In this document: positions 16,738 to 28,082 of the stretch, in pieces
Layout of the letters: each line of letters begins with the position of its first letter
Numbering within the stretch: the first letter of the stretch is position 1
Source: an uncultured Xylophilus sp.
Lineage (GTDB): Bacteria > Pseudomonadota > Gammaproteobacteria > Burkholderiales > Burkholderiaceae_C
Assembly: GCA_913776965.1 (NCBI GenBank)
Contig: CAJYQL010000016.1
Location: forward strand, 1 to 48,522
Length of the DNA stretch: 48,522 nt
Direction of reading: 5' to 3'
The notes under the pieces: generated by a model
The model's database searches: none
Seen by the model: the letters and a program-made list of their open reading frames with translations, nothing else
Told to the model about the DNA's origin: nothing
Position numbers and translations under genes: made by a program

Positions 16738-17735
16738 CGCGCGCCGCCTCCGTCGAACCGGACGACCAGTTGGTCGAGCGCCATGCCCTGCAGGTTGCCG
16801 GAGGTCAGGGTGGCCACCGATCCCTGGTTCATGTCGCTGTCGCCGAAGGTCGAATCGACACGCAGCGTTCCGACGCGGGTGCCCGGCAGGGCGATGTTGA
16901 AGCCGGTCTGCGCCGACTTCACGACCTTGCCCGGCATCTCCACCGAGAAAGTCATGCCGGGCACGATGCCCTGTGCCTTGCCGCCCGACAGATAGAACCG
17001 GCCCTGGTCTGCCGACAGGATGACGGTCTGCCAGGGGCGCGAGGCCAGCTCGGAGGTCATCCGGTGGACGGCGTCCGCGACGGCCTGTCGGATGGCGGCG
17101 TCGTTCAGCGTTCCGTCGTAGGCCGCCTGGGACCCGAAACCGAAGGTCGAGGCGGTCTCGGTGGAGGCTTCGCCGGCACCCGACGTGGCGAAATACACCA
17201 GACCCGAATTCAGATCGACCAGCCGGAGATCGATTTTGGCGAATGCGACCTGCCGCTTGCTGGCCGAGGCGAAACCGGTCTGCCCCACCGTCTTGCGCCC
17301 GAACTCGTTCAGTGAGCCGATCACCAGCGTGTCTACGCCGACGAGATTCAACTTGGTAGCGGTCAGCGTACTTTCGGCCTGCAGCCGACTCACATCCGGG
17401 CGCTCGAAAACGAGAAACGCGCCCGACTGGGTGAGTTCCTTGCTGAGCAGATCGGTAGTCTGCTTGCCCAGCGGATCGCCCGCCTGGTCGCGCAGAAGCG
17501 ATTGTCCGTAGGTGGTTTCGTTGGTAATCCGCCCCAGAGCGATTTTCCGCTTCAGCTGCGGCGCTGCCACGGGCGCCTGCGCTACGGCCCGCTGGGCCGC
17601 CGCCTGGCTCGCAGCGCTGGCGGGCGCCTCCTTGAGCGGTACCGGGGGCGCCTGCACGGCGCAGCCTGACAGAAGGGCGATAACGCCCGCATAAATGCTG
17701 CCTGATTTCCAGGCCGCCAAATTCTCCATATTCAC
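16734..17735 (-). CDS. CsgG/HfaB-family lipoprotein
   Basis: 333 aa. Signal sequence with lipobox LLSGC (Cys ~25), a Pro/Ala linker, then a CsgG-like domain: KIALGRITNETTYG, LSKELTQSGAFLVFERPDV, GVDTLVIGSLNEFGRKT, VDLNSGLVYFATSGAGEA. CsgG forms an outer-membrane pore for curli subunits; no curli genes are present here, so another cargo or a structural role is likely. GTG 17735 (AGGAG five nt upstream) or ATG 17729 (11 nt) can start; I list the GTG. First gene of a four-lipoprotein operon. Confidence 0.87.
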   Translation of the reverse strand: MNMENLAAWKSGSIYAGVIALLSGCAVQAPPVPLKEAPASAASQAAAQRAVAQAPVAAPQLKRKIALGRITNETTYGQSLLRDQAGDPLGKQTTDLLSKELTQSGAFLVFERPDVSRLQAESTLTATKLNLVGVDTLVIGSLNEFGRKTVGQTGFASASKRQVAFAKIDLRLVDLNSGLVYFATSGAGEASTETASTFGFGSQAAYDGTLNDAAIRQAVADAVHRMTSELASRPWQTVILSADQGRFYLSGGKAQGIVPGMTFSVEMPGKVVKSAQTGFNIALPGTRVGTLRVDSTFGDSDMNQGSVATLTSGNLQGMALDQLVVRFDGGGAR

Positions 17736-18078
17736 AAAAACTCCTCATGCCTCCATCGGGCGCGGGAATTCTAGGTTTGAGGAATTTGAATCACGGCCGA
17801 TTTTTTTTATTTGCTTCGGTCGTTGGGCAAATAAGCGACACAAACGTTGTAAATCTGCAATCAGCGTGGTGGAGGTGCGAGCGCTCGAGTTGTTAATTGA
17901 ATTGGCTACGGTGTGTTGTTCGATATCGACACATTCCGAAAAATCGCGCAGCGCGCATGGCAAGTATTTCCATTAATCGTCGGATTGTGCGTAGAGGCCT
18001 GCGTGGGTTGCGGTCACTTCGGTAAACAACGCAACGGGCAGGCGCGCCCCTGCCCAGTCAGGGCTGCGACGCCGACCC
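17736..18078. other. AT-rich intergenic region upstream of the CsgG-like operon
   Basis: 343 nt with no convincing gene. It is strikingly AT-richer than the rest of the window (for example the run of eight T at ~17811-17818 and the TTAATTGAATTGG stretch near 17894). It must hold the promoter of the lipoprotein operon. A -35-like TTGCCC and A/T-rich segments exist on the minus strand, but spacing is poor and I call no promoter. Short open frames here have neither ribosome sites nor recognisable sequence. Confidence 0.5.
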
Positions 18079-20643
<2,565 letters not shown>

Positions 20644-21732
20644 CTAGCGCGCACGCGCCAGCAGCATCGCGTCGCCGTAGCTGAAGAAGCGGTACTGCTG
20701 CGCCACCGCATGCCGGTACAGCGCCATCACTTGGTCGTACCCGGCGAAGGCGCTGGCCAGCATCATCAGCGTCGACTTCGGCAGGTGGAAATTGGTCAGC
20801 AGCATGTCCACCACTTGGAAGGCGAAGCCCGGGGTGATGAAGATGTCGGTGTCGCCCTCGGGCGCGCCGCTGCGGGCCCAGGATTCGAGCGTACGTACGG
20901 TGGTCGTGCCGACCGCCACCACCCGGCCGCCGCGGGCGCGGCAGTCGGCGATCGCCTGCTGGGTCGCCGCGGGCACGGCGTAGCGCTCGTGGTGCATGTG
21001 GTGGTCGGCGATGCGCTCCACCTTCACCGGCTGGAAGGTGCCGGCGCCGACGTGCAGCGTGACGGCGGCGCGCTGCACGCCCTGCGCTTCCAGCGCGGCG
21101 AGCACCGCCTCGTCGAAATGCAGCGCGGCGGTCGGCGCCGCCACAGCGCCCGGCGCGCGGGCGAAGACGGTCTGGTAGCGGCGCTCGTCCTCGGCCGCGT
21201 GGGCGGCGGCTGCCTGCTGCTGGTCGCGCTCGATGTACGGCGGCAGCGGCACGTGGCCGTGGCGCTCCATCAGGTCGTAGGGCGTCTCGCCGGCCGGCCC
21301 GTCGAGGCGGAATCGGAACAGCGGCCCGTCGTCCGCCGGCCAGCGGCCGAGCAGCGTGGCGCCGAAGCCGCCCGCCATCCGCAGCGTGGTGCCGACCGGC
21401 GGCTTCTTGCTGACCTTGACGTGGGCGACGATCTCCTGCCCCTGCAGCACGCGTTCGACCAGCAGCTCGGCCTTGCCGCCGGTGGGTTTCTCGCCGAAAA
21501 GCCGCGCCTTGACGACGCGGGTGTCGTTGAACACCAGCAGGTCGCCGGCCCGCAGCAGGCCGGGAAGGTCGCGGAACACCCGGTCCACCGGCGTCGCGCC
21601 GGTGCCGTCGAGCAGGCGCGAGCCGCTGCGCTCGGCGGCGGGATGCTGGGCGATCAGCGCGGGGGGCAGGTCGAAATCGAAATCGGCGACGGTGAAGTCG
21701 CGCGGCGCGGCGGCCGGGGCGGAAGGGGTCAT
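20644..21732 (-). CDS. queA: S-adenosylmethionine:tRNA ribosyltransferase-isomerase
   Basis: 362 aa, usual QueA length. It transfers and isomerises the ribosyl part of SAM onto preQ1-tRNA to give epoxyqueuosine. Family blocks: [106 protein letters not shown]. First gene of the queA-dehydrogenase-tgt run. An N-terminal Ala/Pro-rich dozen residues precede the domain. Confidence 0.96.
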   Translation of the reverse strand: MTPSAPAAAPRDFTVADFDFDLPPALIAQHPAAERSGSRLLDGTGATPVDRVFRDLPGLLRAGDLLVFNDTRVVKARLFGEKPTGGKAELLVERVLQGQEIVAHVKVSKKPPVGTTLRMAGGFGATLLGRWPADDGPLFRFRLDGPAGETPYDLMERHGHVPLPPYIERDQQQAAAAHAAEDERRYQTVFARAPGAVAAPTAALHFDEAVLAALEAQGVQRAAVTLHVGAGTFQPVKVERIADHHMHHERYAVPAATQQAIADCRARGGRVVAVGTTTVRTLESWARSGAPEGDTDIFITPGFAFQVVDMLLTNFHLPKSTLMMLASAFAGYDQVMALYRHAVAQQYRFFSYGDAMLLARAR

Positions 21733-21817
21733 GGCGCTTGAGGACGGGACGCGTCCGTTCCAAGGAAGGCAGGAAGACGGTGGAAAACCGGCGAACCGCG
21801 ATTCTGGCAGTACCGCG

Positions 21818-22729
21818 TCAGTCGCGCAGCCAGGGGGCCAGCAGCTCGCGCATCCAGTCCATGAACACCCGCACCCGGCGCGACAGCCCGCGCCGGTGCG
21901 CCACCACCAGCGCGACCGGCAGCGGCGGCGCCCGCAGGCCGGGCAGCACCTCCACCAGCTGGCCGCTGGCGATGTGCTTCTGCATGCCGGCGCGCGGCGC
22001 CTGGATCAGGCCGAGCCCGGCGACGCAGGCGGCCTCGTACGCCTGCACGTTGGTGACCTGCAGCACGCCCGGCATCGCGAGCGTGGCGGCCTGCCCGTCG
22101 GCGCCGGTGGTTTCCCAGCCGACCGGCCGCGCACCCAGCGCCGACACGTAATGCACCATGCGGTGGCCGCCGCCCGCCAGGTCGTCCAGCCCCTGCGGCA
22201 TGCCGTGCCGCGCCAAGTAGCCGGGGCTCGCGTAGTTGTGTTGCGGCATCGCGCCCAGCGGATGCGCGACCAGGCTGCTGTCGGCCAGCGGGCCGATGCG
22301 CAGCACGCAGTCGAAACCCTCCTGCACGATGTCGACCCGCCGGTCGGTGCTGCTCAGCTGCAGTTCCAGCGCCGGATGCGCGGCCAGAAAGTCGGGCAGC
22401 GCCGGGATCACGAGGTTGTTGGCGGTGCCGGTCGGCATGTCGACCCGCAGCCGGCCACGCAACGCTTCCCCGTCGGCGCGGAACTGGCCGTGCAGATCGT
22501 CGATCTCCGCCAGCAGCGCGGTGCCGCGATCGTAGAACGCCTGCCCGTCGGCGGTCAGCCGCACGCTGCGGGTGGTCCGGTGCAGCAGCCGGACGCCGAG
22601 GTCGGCCTCCAGCTGCCGCACCGCGACCGAGGCGGTGGCCTTCGGCAGCCCGAGCTGCAGGGCGGCCTGGGTGAAGCTGCCCTGCTCGGCCACCCGGACG
22701 AAGATCTGGAGCGCGTCGATGCGGTGCAT
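21818..22729 (-). CDS. LysR-family transcriptional regulator
   Basis: 303 aa. The winged HTH is in residues 1-60 ([41 protein letters not shown]). The substrate-binding domain follows ([20 protein letters not shown] region). It belongs to the large CrgA/DsdC-like 'LysR_substrate' branch with a C-terminal [10 protein letters not shown]. Divergent from an SDR gene with 110 nt between start codons, the classic layout for a LysR regulator and its target. Confidence 0.93.
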   Translation of the reverse strand: MHRIDALQIFVRVAEQGSFTQAALQLGLPKATASVAVRQLEADLGVRLLHRTTRSVRLTADGQAFYDRGTALLAEIDDLHGQFRADGEALRGRLRVDMPTGTANNLVIPALPDFLAAHPALELQLSSTDRRVDIVQEGFDCVLRIGPLADSSLVAHPLGAMPQHNYASPGYLARHGMPQGLDDLAGGGHRMVHYVSALGARPVGWETTGADGQAATLAMPGVLQVTNVQAYEAACVAGLGLIQAPRAGMQKHIASGQLVEVLPGLRAPPLPVALVVAHRRGLSRRVRVFMDWMRELLAPWLRD

Positions 22730-22839
22730 GGGATTGTTGGTCGGGGCTGAACAGTGTGATGGTGCCGTGCGGGTTTATCGCATGCGGATCGCTCAATACC
22801 ATGCATGCATCCCGATTCACTGACCGCCTGGAGCCCCGC

Positions 22840-23622
22840 ATGACCGCCACGACGACCTCTTCCTCCTCCCTCCCGCGCATCGCCCTCATCACCGGCGGCA
22901 GCCGCGGCCTCGGCCGCAGCATGGCGCTGGCCCTGGCCACGCAGGGCACCGACATCGTGCTCACCTACCGCAGCAACCGCGCCGAGGCCGACGCGGTCGT
23001 CGCTGCCATCGCCGCGCAGGGTCGCCGCGCGGTCGCGCTGCCGCTCGACGTGGCCCGCAGCGCCGGCTTCGCCGACTTCGCGGCCGAGGTCGGCCGGCAA
23101 CTGGCGACATGGGGCCGCGAGCGGATCGACTTCCTGGTCAACAACGCCGGCGTCGGTGCCTACGCGCCCTTCGCCGAGACCACCGAGCAGCAGTTCGACG
23201 ACATGGTCGCGATCCACCTGAAGGGCACCTTCTTCCTGACGCAGGCCCTGCTGCCGCTGATCGCCGACGGCGGCCGCATCGTCAACGTGTCGAGCGGACT
23301 GGCGCGCTTCTCCTATCCCGGCTATGCGGCCTACGCGATGATGAAGGGCGGCGTGGAGGTGCTGACCCGCTACCTGGCCGCCGAGCTCGGCCCCCGCCGC
23401 ATCGCGGTCAACACCATCGCTCCCGGCGCGATCGAGACCGACTTCGGCGGCGGCGCGGTGCGCGACAACGCCGACCTGAACGCCCGCATCGCCCAGAGCA
23501 CCCCGCTCGGCCGCGTCGGCCTGCCGGAGGACATCGGCGACGCGGTGGCCGCGCTGCTGTCGGAGGGCGGCCGCTGGATCAACGGCCAGCGGATCGAGGT
23601 GGCGGGCGGCATCCACGGCTGA
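22840..23622 (+). CDS. SDR-family oxidoreductase
   Basis: 260 aa. NAD(P)-binding TGGSRGLGRS (~residues 17-26), NNAGVGAY, catalytic Ser in NVSSGLA and YAAYAMMKGG (YxxxK), C-terminal GGRWINGQRIEVAGG. It resembles 3-oxoacyl-ACP reductase-like SDRs of unknown substrate. Start at 22840 agrees with the family; an in-frame ATG at 22756 lies in the divergent promoter region. Probably controlled by the adjacent LysR regulator (inference from layout). Confidence 0.88.
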   Translation: MTATTTSSSSLPRIALITGGSRGLGRSMALALATQGTDIVLTYRSNRAEADAVVAAIAAQGRRAVALPLDVARSAGFADFAAEVGRQLATWGRERIDFLVNNAGVGAYAPFAETTEQQFDDMVAIHLKGTFFLTQALLPLIADGGRIVNVSSGLARFSYPGYAAYAMMKGGVEVLTRYLAAELGPRRIAVNTIAPGAIETDFGGGAVRDNADLNARIAQSTPLGRVGLPEDIGDAVAALLSEGGRWINGQRIEVAGGIHG

Positions 23623-23673
23623 GCGGTCCCCACGGCGGCGCGACGGACCGCCGCCGGGCAGAATCGGCCACCG

Positions 23674-25944
23674 ATGCCCCGCGCTGCCCGTCCCGCCGTC
23701 CCGTCTGCTGCCGCCCCCGCTCCGTCCGCCCCGGCCCGCAAGGCGCCGCCGAGCCCCGCCCAGCAGGCGATGCACAAGCTCGGCCTGCGGCGCGACATCG
23801 ACCTGGCGCTGCACGTGCCGCTGCGCTACGAAGACGAGACCCGCATCCAGCGCATCGCCGACACCCGCAACGGCGACATCGCGCAGGTGGTCGGCACGGT
23901 GGTGCACAGCGACGTGCAGCTCGCGCCGCGCCGCCAGCTGAAGGTGCTGATCGACGACGGCAGCGACACGCTGGAGCTGCGCTTCTTCACCTTCTACCCG
24001 TCGCACCAGAAGGCGCTGGCCGAAGGTGCGCAGGTGCGGGTGCGCGGCGAGATCCGCGGCGGCTTCATCGGCCGCACGATGCTGCATCCGGCCTTCCGCG
24101 CCGCCGACGCGCCGCTGCCCGAGGCGCTCACCCCCGTCTACCCGACCAGCGCCCAGCTGCCGCAGGCCTACCTGCGCCGGGCGGTGCAGTCGGCCCTGGT
24201 CCGCGCCGACCTGTCGGAGACGCTGCCCGCCGGTGCGCCGCCGTACCCGGCCGGCGCCGGCCTGTATGGCGAAAAAGGCCCGCCGCGCCGGTGGAGCCTG
24301 CGCGATGCGCTATCGTTTTTGCACTATCCGTCGAAGGACGTGGCGCTGGCCTCGCTGGAGGACCGCAGCCATCCCGCCTGGCAGCGGCTGAAGGCGGAAG
24401 AGCTGCTCGCGCAGCAGCTGTCGCAGCTGGAGGCCAAGCGCGCCCGCGACGCGCTGCGGGCGCCGCTGCTGGCCGCGCCGCCCGCCCACGACCTGCCGGC
24501 GCAGCTGCGCGCGGTGCTGCCCTTCGCGCTCACCGGCGCGCAGGAGCGGGTGGTGGCCGAGATCGCGGCCGACATGGCCCGCGTCGCCGCCGACGGCCGG
24601 GGCGCCGTGCCGATGCACCGGCTGCTGCAGGGCGACGTGGGCGCCGGCAAGACGGTGGTCGCGGCGCTGGCGGCCTGCACCTGCATCGCCGCCGGCTGGC
24701 AGTGCGCGCTGATGGCGCCGACCGAGATCCTGGCCGAGCAGCATTTCCAGAAGCTGGTCGGCTGGCTGGCGCCGCTGCTGGAAGCGCGCGGCCAGCAGGT
24801 CGCCTGGCTCACCGGCAGCCAGAAGAAGAAGGAACGCCGCGCGGCACTGGACACCATCGCCGCCGGCACCGCCGCGCTGGTGGTAGGCACCCATGCGGTG
24901 ATCCAGGAGCAGGTGGTCTTCCACCGGCTGGGGCTCGCGATCATCGACGAGCAGCACCGATTCGGCGTGGCCCAGCGGCTGGCCCTGCGCGGCAAGGCGC
25001 CGGCGCTGGAGGCGCCGCACCCCTCCGGCGATATCGGATCGCCGGAGGCATCTAGCGCAGGCGGGGCGGGCGCAACCAGCTATGAAAAAGAGAGCGCGCC
25101 GTTCCAGGTCGAGCCCCACCTGCTGATGATGACCGCCACGCCGATCCCCCGCACGCTGGCGATGAGCTACTACGCCGATCTCGACGTCTCGACCATCGAC
25201 GAGCTGCCGCCGGGCCGCACGCCGATCGTCACCAAGATCGTCGCCGACGCGCGGCGCGACGAGGTGGTGGCCCGCATCGGCACGCAGCTGGCGCAGGGCC
25301 GGCAGGTGTACTGGGTCTGCCCGCTGATCGAGGAGAGCGAGGCCGTCGACCTGACCAATGCCACCCAGACCCATGCCGATCTGGTCGACGCGCTGCCGGG
25401 TACCGCGATCGGCCTGCTGCATTCGCGCATGCCGACGGCCGAGAAGAAGGCGGTGATGGCCGCGTTCGCCGCCGGCCACATGGGCGTGCTGGTCAGCACC
25501 ACGGTGATCGAGGTGGGTGTGGACGTGCCCAATGCTTCGCTGATGGTGATCGAGCATGCCGAGCGCTTCGGGCTTTCGCAGCTGCACCAGCTGCGCGGTC
25601 GGGTCGGGCGCGGCGCGGCGGCGTCGGCCTGCGTGCTGCTCTACGCCACCAACGAGGGCGGCCGGGTCAGCGAGACGGCGCGCGAGCGGCTGCGCGCGAT
25701 GGTCGAGACGGCCGACGGCTTCGAGATCGCGCGGCGCGACCTGGAGATCCGCGGGCCGGGCGAATTCCTCGGCGCCCGCCAGTCCGGCGCCGCGCTGCTG
25801 CGCTTCGCCGACCTGGAGACCGACGGCGACCTGCTCGACTGGGCCCGCAGCCTGGCGCCGCAGATGCTGGACCGCGACCCGGCGCTGGCGGCGCGGCATG
25901 TCGCACGGTGGCTGGGCACCAAGTCCGAATATCTGAAGGCCTGA
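23674..25944 (+). CDS. recG: ATP-dependent DNA helicase RecG
   Basis: 756 aa; longer than E. coli RecG (693 aa) through an Ala/Pro N-terminal tail and internal inserts. It remodels stalled forks and branched DNA. Wedge domain: DTLELRFFTFYP. Helicase motifs: Walker A GDVGAGKTVVA, DEQHRFGV (motif II), MTATPIPRTLA (III), STTVIEVGVDVPNASLM (V), QLHQLRGRVGRG (VI). Between motif II/RLALRGKAP and motif III lies ~30 extra residues (EAPHPSGDIGSPEASSAGG and on to SYEKESAPF) encoded by repeat member C. The frame stays open, so the enzyme is probably functional. The promoter probably lies in the 51-nt spacer after the SDR gene; a GCAGAAT -10-like element is there. Confidence 0.95.
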   Translation: MPRAARPAVPSAAAPAPSAPARKAPPSPAQQAMHKLGLRRDIDLALHVPLRYEDETRIQRIADTRNGDIAQVVGTVVHSDVQLAPRRQLKVLIDDGSDTLELRFFTFYPSHQKALAEGAQVRVRGEIRGGFIGRTMLHPAFRAADAPLPEALTPVYPTSAQLPQAYLRRAVQSALVRADLSETLPAGAPPYPAGAGLYGEKGPPRRWSLRDALSFLHYPSKDVALASLEDRSHPAWQRLKAEELLAQQLSQLEAKRARDALRAPLLAAPPAHDLPAQLRAVLPFALTGAQERVVAEIAADMARVAADGRGAVPMHRLLQGDVGAGKTVVAALAACTCIAAGWQCALMAPTEILAEQHFQKLVGWLAPLLEARGQQVAWLTGSQKKKERRAALDTIAAGTAALVVGTHAVIQEQVVFHRLGLAIIDEQHRFGVAQRLALRGKAPALEAPHPSGDIGSPEASSAGGAGATSYEKESAPFQVEPHLLMMTATPIPRTLAMSYYADLDVSTIDELPPGRTPIVTKIVADARRDEVVARIGTQLAQGRQVYWVCPLIEESEAVDLTNATQTHADLVDALPGTAIGLLHSRMPTAEKKAVMAAFAAGHMGVLVSTTVIEVGVDVPNASLMVIEHAERFGLSQLHQLRGRVGRGAAASACVLLYATNEGGRVSETARERLRAMVETADGFEIARRDLEIRGPGEFLGARQSGAALLRFADLETDGDLLDWARSLAPQMLDRDPALAARHVARWLGTKSEYLKA
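25045..25095 (-). repeat. Member C of the dispersed ~50-bp repeat, inside recG
   Basis: Minus strand: GCTCTCTTTTTCATAGCTG, GTTGCGCCCGCC..CTGCGCTAGATGCC. It is 51 nt (17 codons), keeps the recG reading frame and falls exactly in the RecG linker between helicase motifs II and III, where the normal protein has a short loop. Confidence 0.75.
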
Positions 25945-26034
25945 GCCAGCTTGCGGTACGGTCTTCGCCGGTGTGCGGGGCGCGGCCCGCGGCAGCCGTT
26001 GCGCATCCGCCGCAGGGCCGGGTTTGCGCGGTAT

Positions 26035-26050
26035 CCGGCCTGCAGGCCGG
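26035..26050. repeat. Perfect 16-bp palindrome upstream of the cupin gene
   Basis: CCGGCCTGCAGGCCGG, 68 nt before the cupin start, in the 173-nt recG-cupin spacer. It could be a hairpin or operator; GC-rich palindromes are common in this genome, so function is uncertain. Confidence 0.3.
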
Positions 26051-26117
26051 CCCTCAACAATGGCGCCGCGCAGCCGCCCCGGCTGTGCGCAAGACCACGA
26101 CAACAGGAGCTTTTCCC

Positions 26118-26576
26118 ATGCGTCGCATCCCCTTCTTCGCCGCCCTGGCCGCCGCCTTCTCGGCCGGCCTGCTGGCGAGCCACGGCCTGCCCACCGCTAC
26201 CGCCCAGGCCGACGTGCCGCTGGTGCCGCAGATCATCAAGGTCGGCCAGCTGAGCGAAGACGACATCGGTCCGGCCCGCCCGGGCCTGGACCTGCGCTCG
26301 CGCACCTACGTGAGCAAGCCGGGCGCGACGGTCGCGGTGCAGTCGGGCAACGTATTCAAGCACTACCACCGCGACGTGGACGAGATCCAGTACATCGTCG
26401 AGGGCACCGGTACCTTCTGGCTCGGCGACAAGCAGCAGACCATCGGCCCCGGCGACCTGATCATCATCCCCAAGGGCACCGCCCACGCCGGCTCGATGGC
26501 CACCACCGGCCGCTTCAAGGCAATCGCGATCAAGACGCCGCCGCAGGCCGCGGACGACACCCACCGGCTGGAGTGA
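26118..26576 (+). CDS. Exported cupin-domain protein
   Basis: 152 aa. Signal peptide residues 1-31 (core FFAALAAAFSAGLLA). A single cupin barrel with motif 1 (HYHRDVDEIQYIVEGTGTFW: His-X-His..Glu metal ligands) and motif 2 (PGDLIIIPKGTAHAG). Likely a periplasmic metal-binding protein; catalytic activity not predictable. ATG 26118 has CAGGAGC 8 nt upstream. Convergent with the LysE gene. It sits in the segment separating recG from oxyR. Confidence 0.83.
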   Translation: MRRIPFFAALAAAFSAGLLASHGLPTATAQADVPLVPQIIKVGQLSEDDIGPARPGLDLRSRTYVSKPGATVAVQSGNVFKHYHRDVDEIQYIVEGTGTFWLGDKQQTIGPGDLIIIPKGTAHAGSMATTGRFKAIAIKTPPQAADDTHRLE

Positions 26577-26692
26577 CCGGCAGGGCAGGCCGGTGACGAT
26601 GCCGGCAATCGGCAACCTGCGAGGGCAGCCGTCGGCGGACGTAAGGGGCCGGTAGGCCCGGCCTGCCGCCGGTCCGCTCCGCATCCGGCCGC

Positions 26693-27319
26693 TCAGCCCC
26701 CCGGCCGCCGCGCCGCCGCCAGCAGCAGGCCGAAGCCGACCATCATCGCGCCGCTCGCCCGGTTGAACCAGCGCAGCGCCGCACCGCGCGCGGCCAGCCG
26801 GCCGAGCCGGGCGCCGAAGGCGGCGTAGAGCGCGATGGCCGCGATCTCCAGCACCAGGAAGGTCGCGCCGACGACCACATAGCTCTGCGCATACGCATCG
26901 GGCCGCACGAACTGCGGCAGGAAGGCGGTGAAGATCAGGATCGCCTTCGGGTTGCCGATCGCGACCAGGAACTCCTGCCGCGCCAGCGCCCGCACCGGCC
27001 GCGGCGCCGTCGGCAGGCCCGCGTCGCCCACCGGCGCCGGCGCCCGCAGCAGCCGGATGCCGAGCCACACCAGGTAGGCCGCGCCGACGAACTTGAGGGC
27101 GGTGAACGCCAGCTCCGACGCCGCCAGCAGCGCGCCCATGCCGAGCCCGGTCGCCGCGATCATCGGCGCGAAGGCGACCAGCCGGCCGATGCCCGCGAGC
27201 ATCGCCGCCGCCACGCCCTGGCGCGCGCCGATGGTCACCGACAGCAGGTTGTTCGGCCCGAACGCGAGGTTGAGCGCAAAGCAGGCGGGCAGGAAGAAGA
27301 GGTAGTCGGCGAGCGGCAT
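26693..27319 (-). CDS. LysE/RhtB-family amino-acid exporter
   Basis: 208 aa, about six membrane helices. N-terminal FALNLAFGPNNLLSVTIGARQGVAA contains the LysE GPxxL motif, followed by FVGAAYLVWLGIRLLR and a cytosolic loop RQEFLVAIGNPKAILIFTAFLPQF, the family's diagnostic NPK block. It exports amino acids or related metabolites across the inner membrane; substrate unknown. Divergent from the vapB gene, 77 nt apart. Confidence 0.9.
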   Translation of the reverse strand: MPLADYLFFLPACFALNLAFGPNNLLSVTIGARQGVAAAMLAGIGRLVAFAPMIAATGLGMGALLAASELAFTALKFVGAAYLVWLGIRLLRAPAPVGDAGLPTAPRPVRALARQEFLVAIGNPKAILIFTAFLPQFVRPDAYAQSYVVVGATFLVLEIAAIALYAAFGARLGRLAARGAALRWFNRASGAMMVGFGLLLAAARRPGG

Positions 27320-27396
27320 GGCGCGATTGTCGGCGGGCAGGGTGTCGATGCATACCGGAGTTTGACCGCTGGATGTCTTGATGCCAAGATGTCGTG

Positions 27397-27630
27397 ATGA
27401 GAACCACCCTCGACCTCGATCCCTCGGTGCTGCAGGCTGCCCGCGCCCTGGCGGCGCACCAGTCCGTCAGCCTGGGCCGGGCGGTATCGGATCTGGCCCT
27501 GCGGGGCCTGCGCACGGCGGTCACCGCCCGGACCGACGACGGAGACGTCATTCCGACCTTCTACAGCCGGCCGGATGCGCAGGTGGTGACGCTGGACGAC
27601 GTCAAGCGCTGCCTGGACGACGAGACGTGA
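27397..27630 (+). CDS. vapB: VapB-like ribbon-helix-helix antitoxin
   Basis: 77 aa (78 if GTG 27394 is used). The N-terminal ribbon-helix-helix fold (MRTTLDLDPSVLQAARALAA, then SVSLGRAVSDLALRGL) is for operator binding. The C-terminal acidic tail (VVTLDDVKRCLDDE) is the kind that wraps the toxin. No good Shine-Dalgarno sequence precedes it. The stop codon overlaps the toxin's GTG start (GTGA at 27627-27630), giving coupled synthesis. VapB normally represses its own operon. Confidence 0.82.
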   Translation: MRTTLDLDPSVLQAARALAAHQSVSLGRAVSDLALRGLRTAVTARTDDGDVIPTFYSRPDAQVVTLDDVKRCLDDET

Positions 27631-28082
27631 CGGTCTCCGCCGCGCCGCGCTGGCTGCTCGATGTCAACCTGCTGCTCGCGCTGACATGGCCGCACCACCT
27701 GCACCACGCACTGGCGCGCCAGTGGTTCCTGGCGCTGCCCCGCCGGCCATGGTCCAGCTGCGCGGTCACGCAACTGGGTTTCGTCCGGGTGTCGTCCAAT
27801 CCCTCCTTTGCGGCCGACGCCGTGCCGCCGCCCGAGGCCCTGCGCCTGCTGGCCCGGTTCTGCGCGCAGACCGACCACCTGCCGCTGCCTGACCTGCCGC
27901 CGGCGGACCTGGCGCCCCTGCACGCACCCGGCCTGGTCGGCCATCGCCAGGTGACCGACGCCTACCTGCTGGGTCTGGCGCACCGTGCCGGCCACCGCTT
28001 TGCCACCCTGGACCGACGGCTGCTGCCGTTTTCGGACATCGCCACGCCCGGCGTTGCCGACTGCATCGGAATCGCCGCATGA
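27627..28082 (+). CDS. vapC: VapC-like PIN-domain ribonuclease toxin
   Basis: 151 aa. PIN-domain acidic residues are in place: Asp of LLDVNLLLAL at the N-terminus, the TQLGFVRVSSNP middle block, Asp of VTDAYLLGLA and Asp of FATLDRRLLPF. VapC toxins cleave tRNA or rRNA with Mg2+. GTG 27627 start, overlapping vapB. Its TGA overlaps the oxyR ATG (ATGA at 28079-28082), so vapB-vapC-oxyR can be read as one translationally coupled unit. Confidence 0.85.
   Translation: MTVSAAPRWLLDVNLLLALTWPHHLHHALARQWFLALPRRPWSSCAVTQLGFVRVSSNPSFAADAVPPPEALRLLARFCAQTDHLPLPDLPPADLAPLHAPGLVGHRQVTDAYLLGLAHRAGHRFATLDRRLLPFSDIATPGVADCIGIAA

Noticed and set aside
17745-17976. Short ORFs in the AT-rich spacer
   Set aside because: No ribosome site, no homology, and they overlap each other on both strands.
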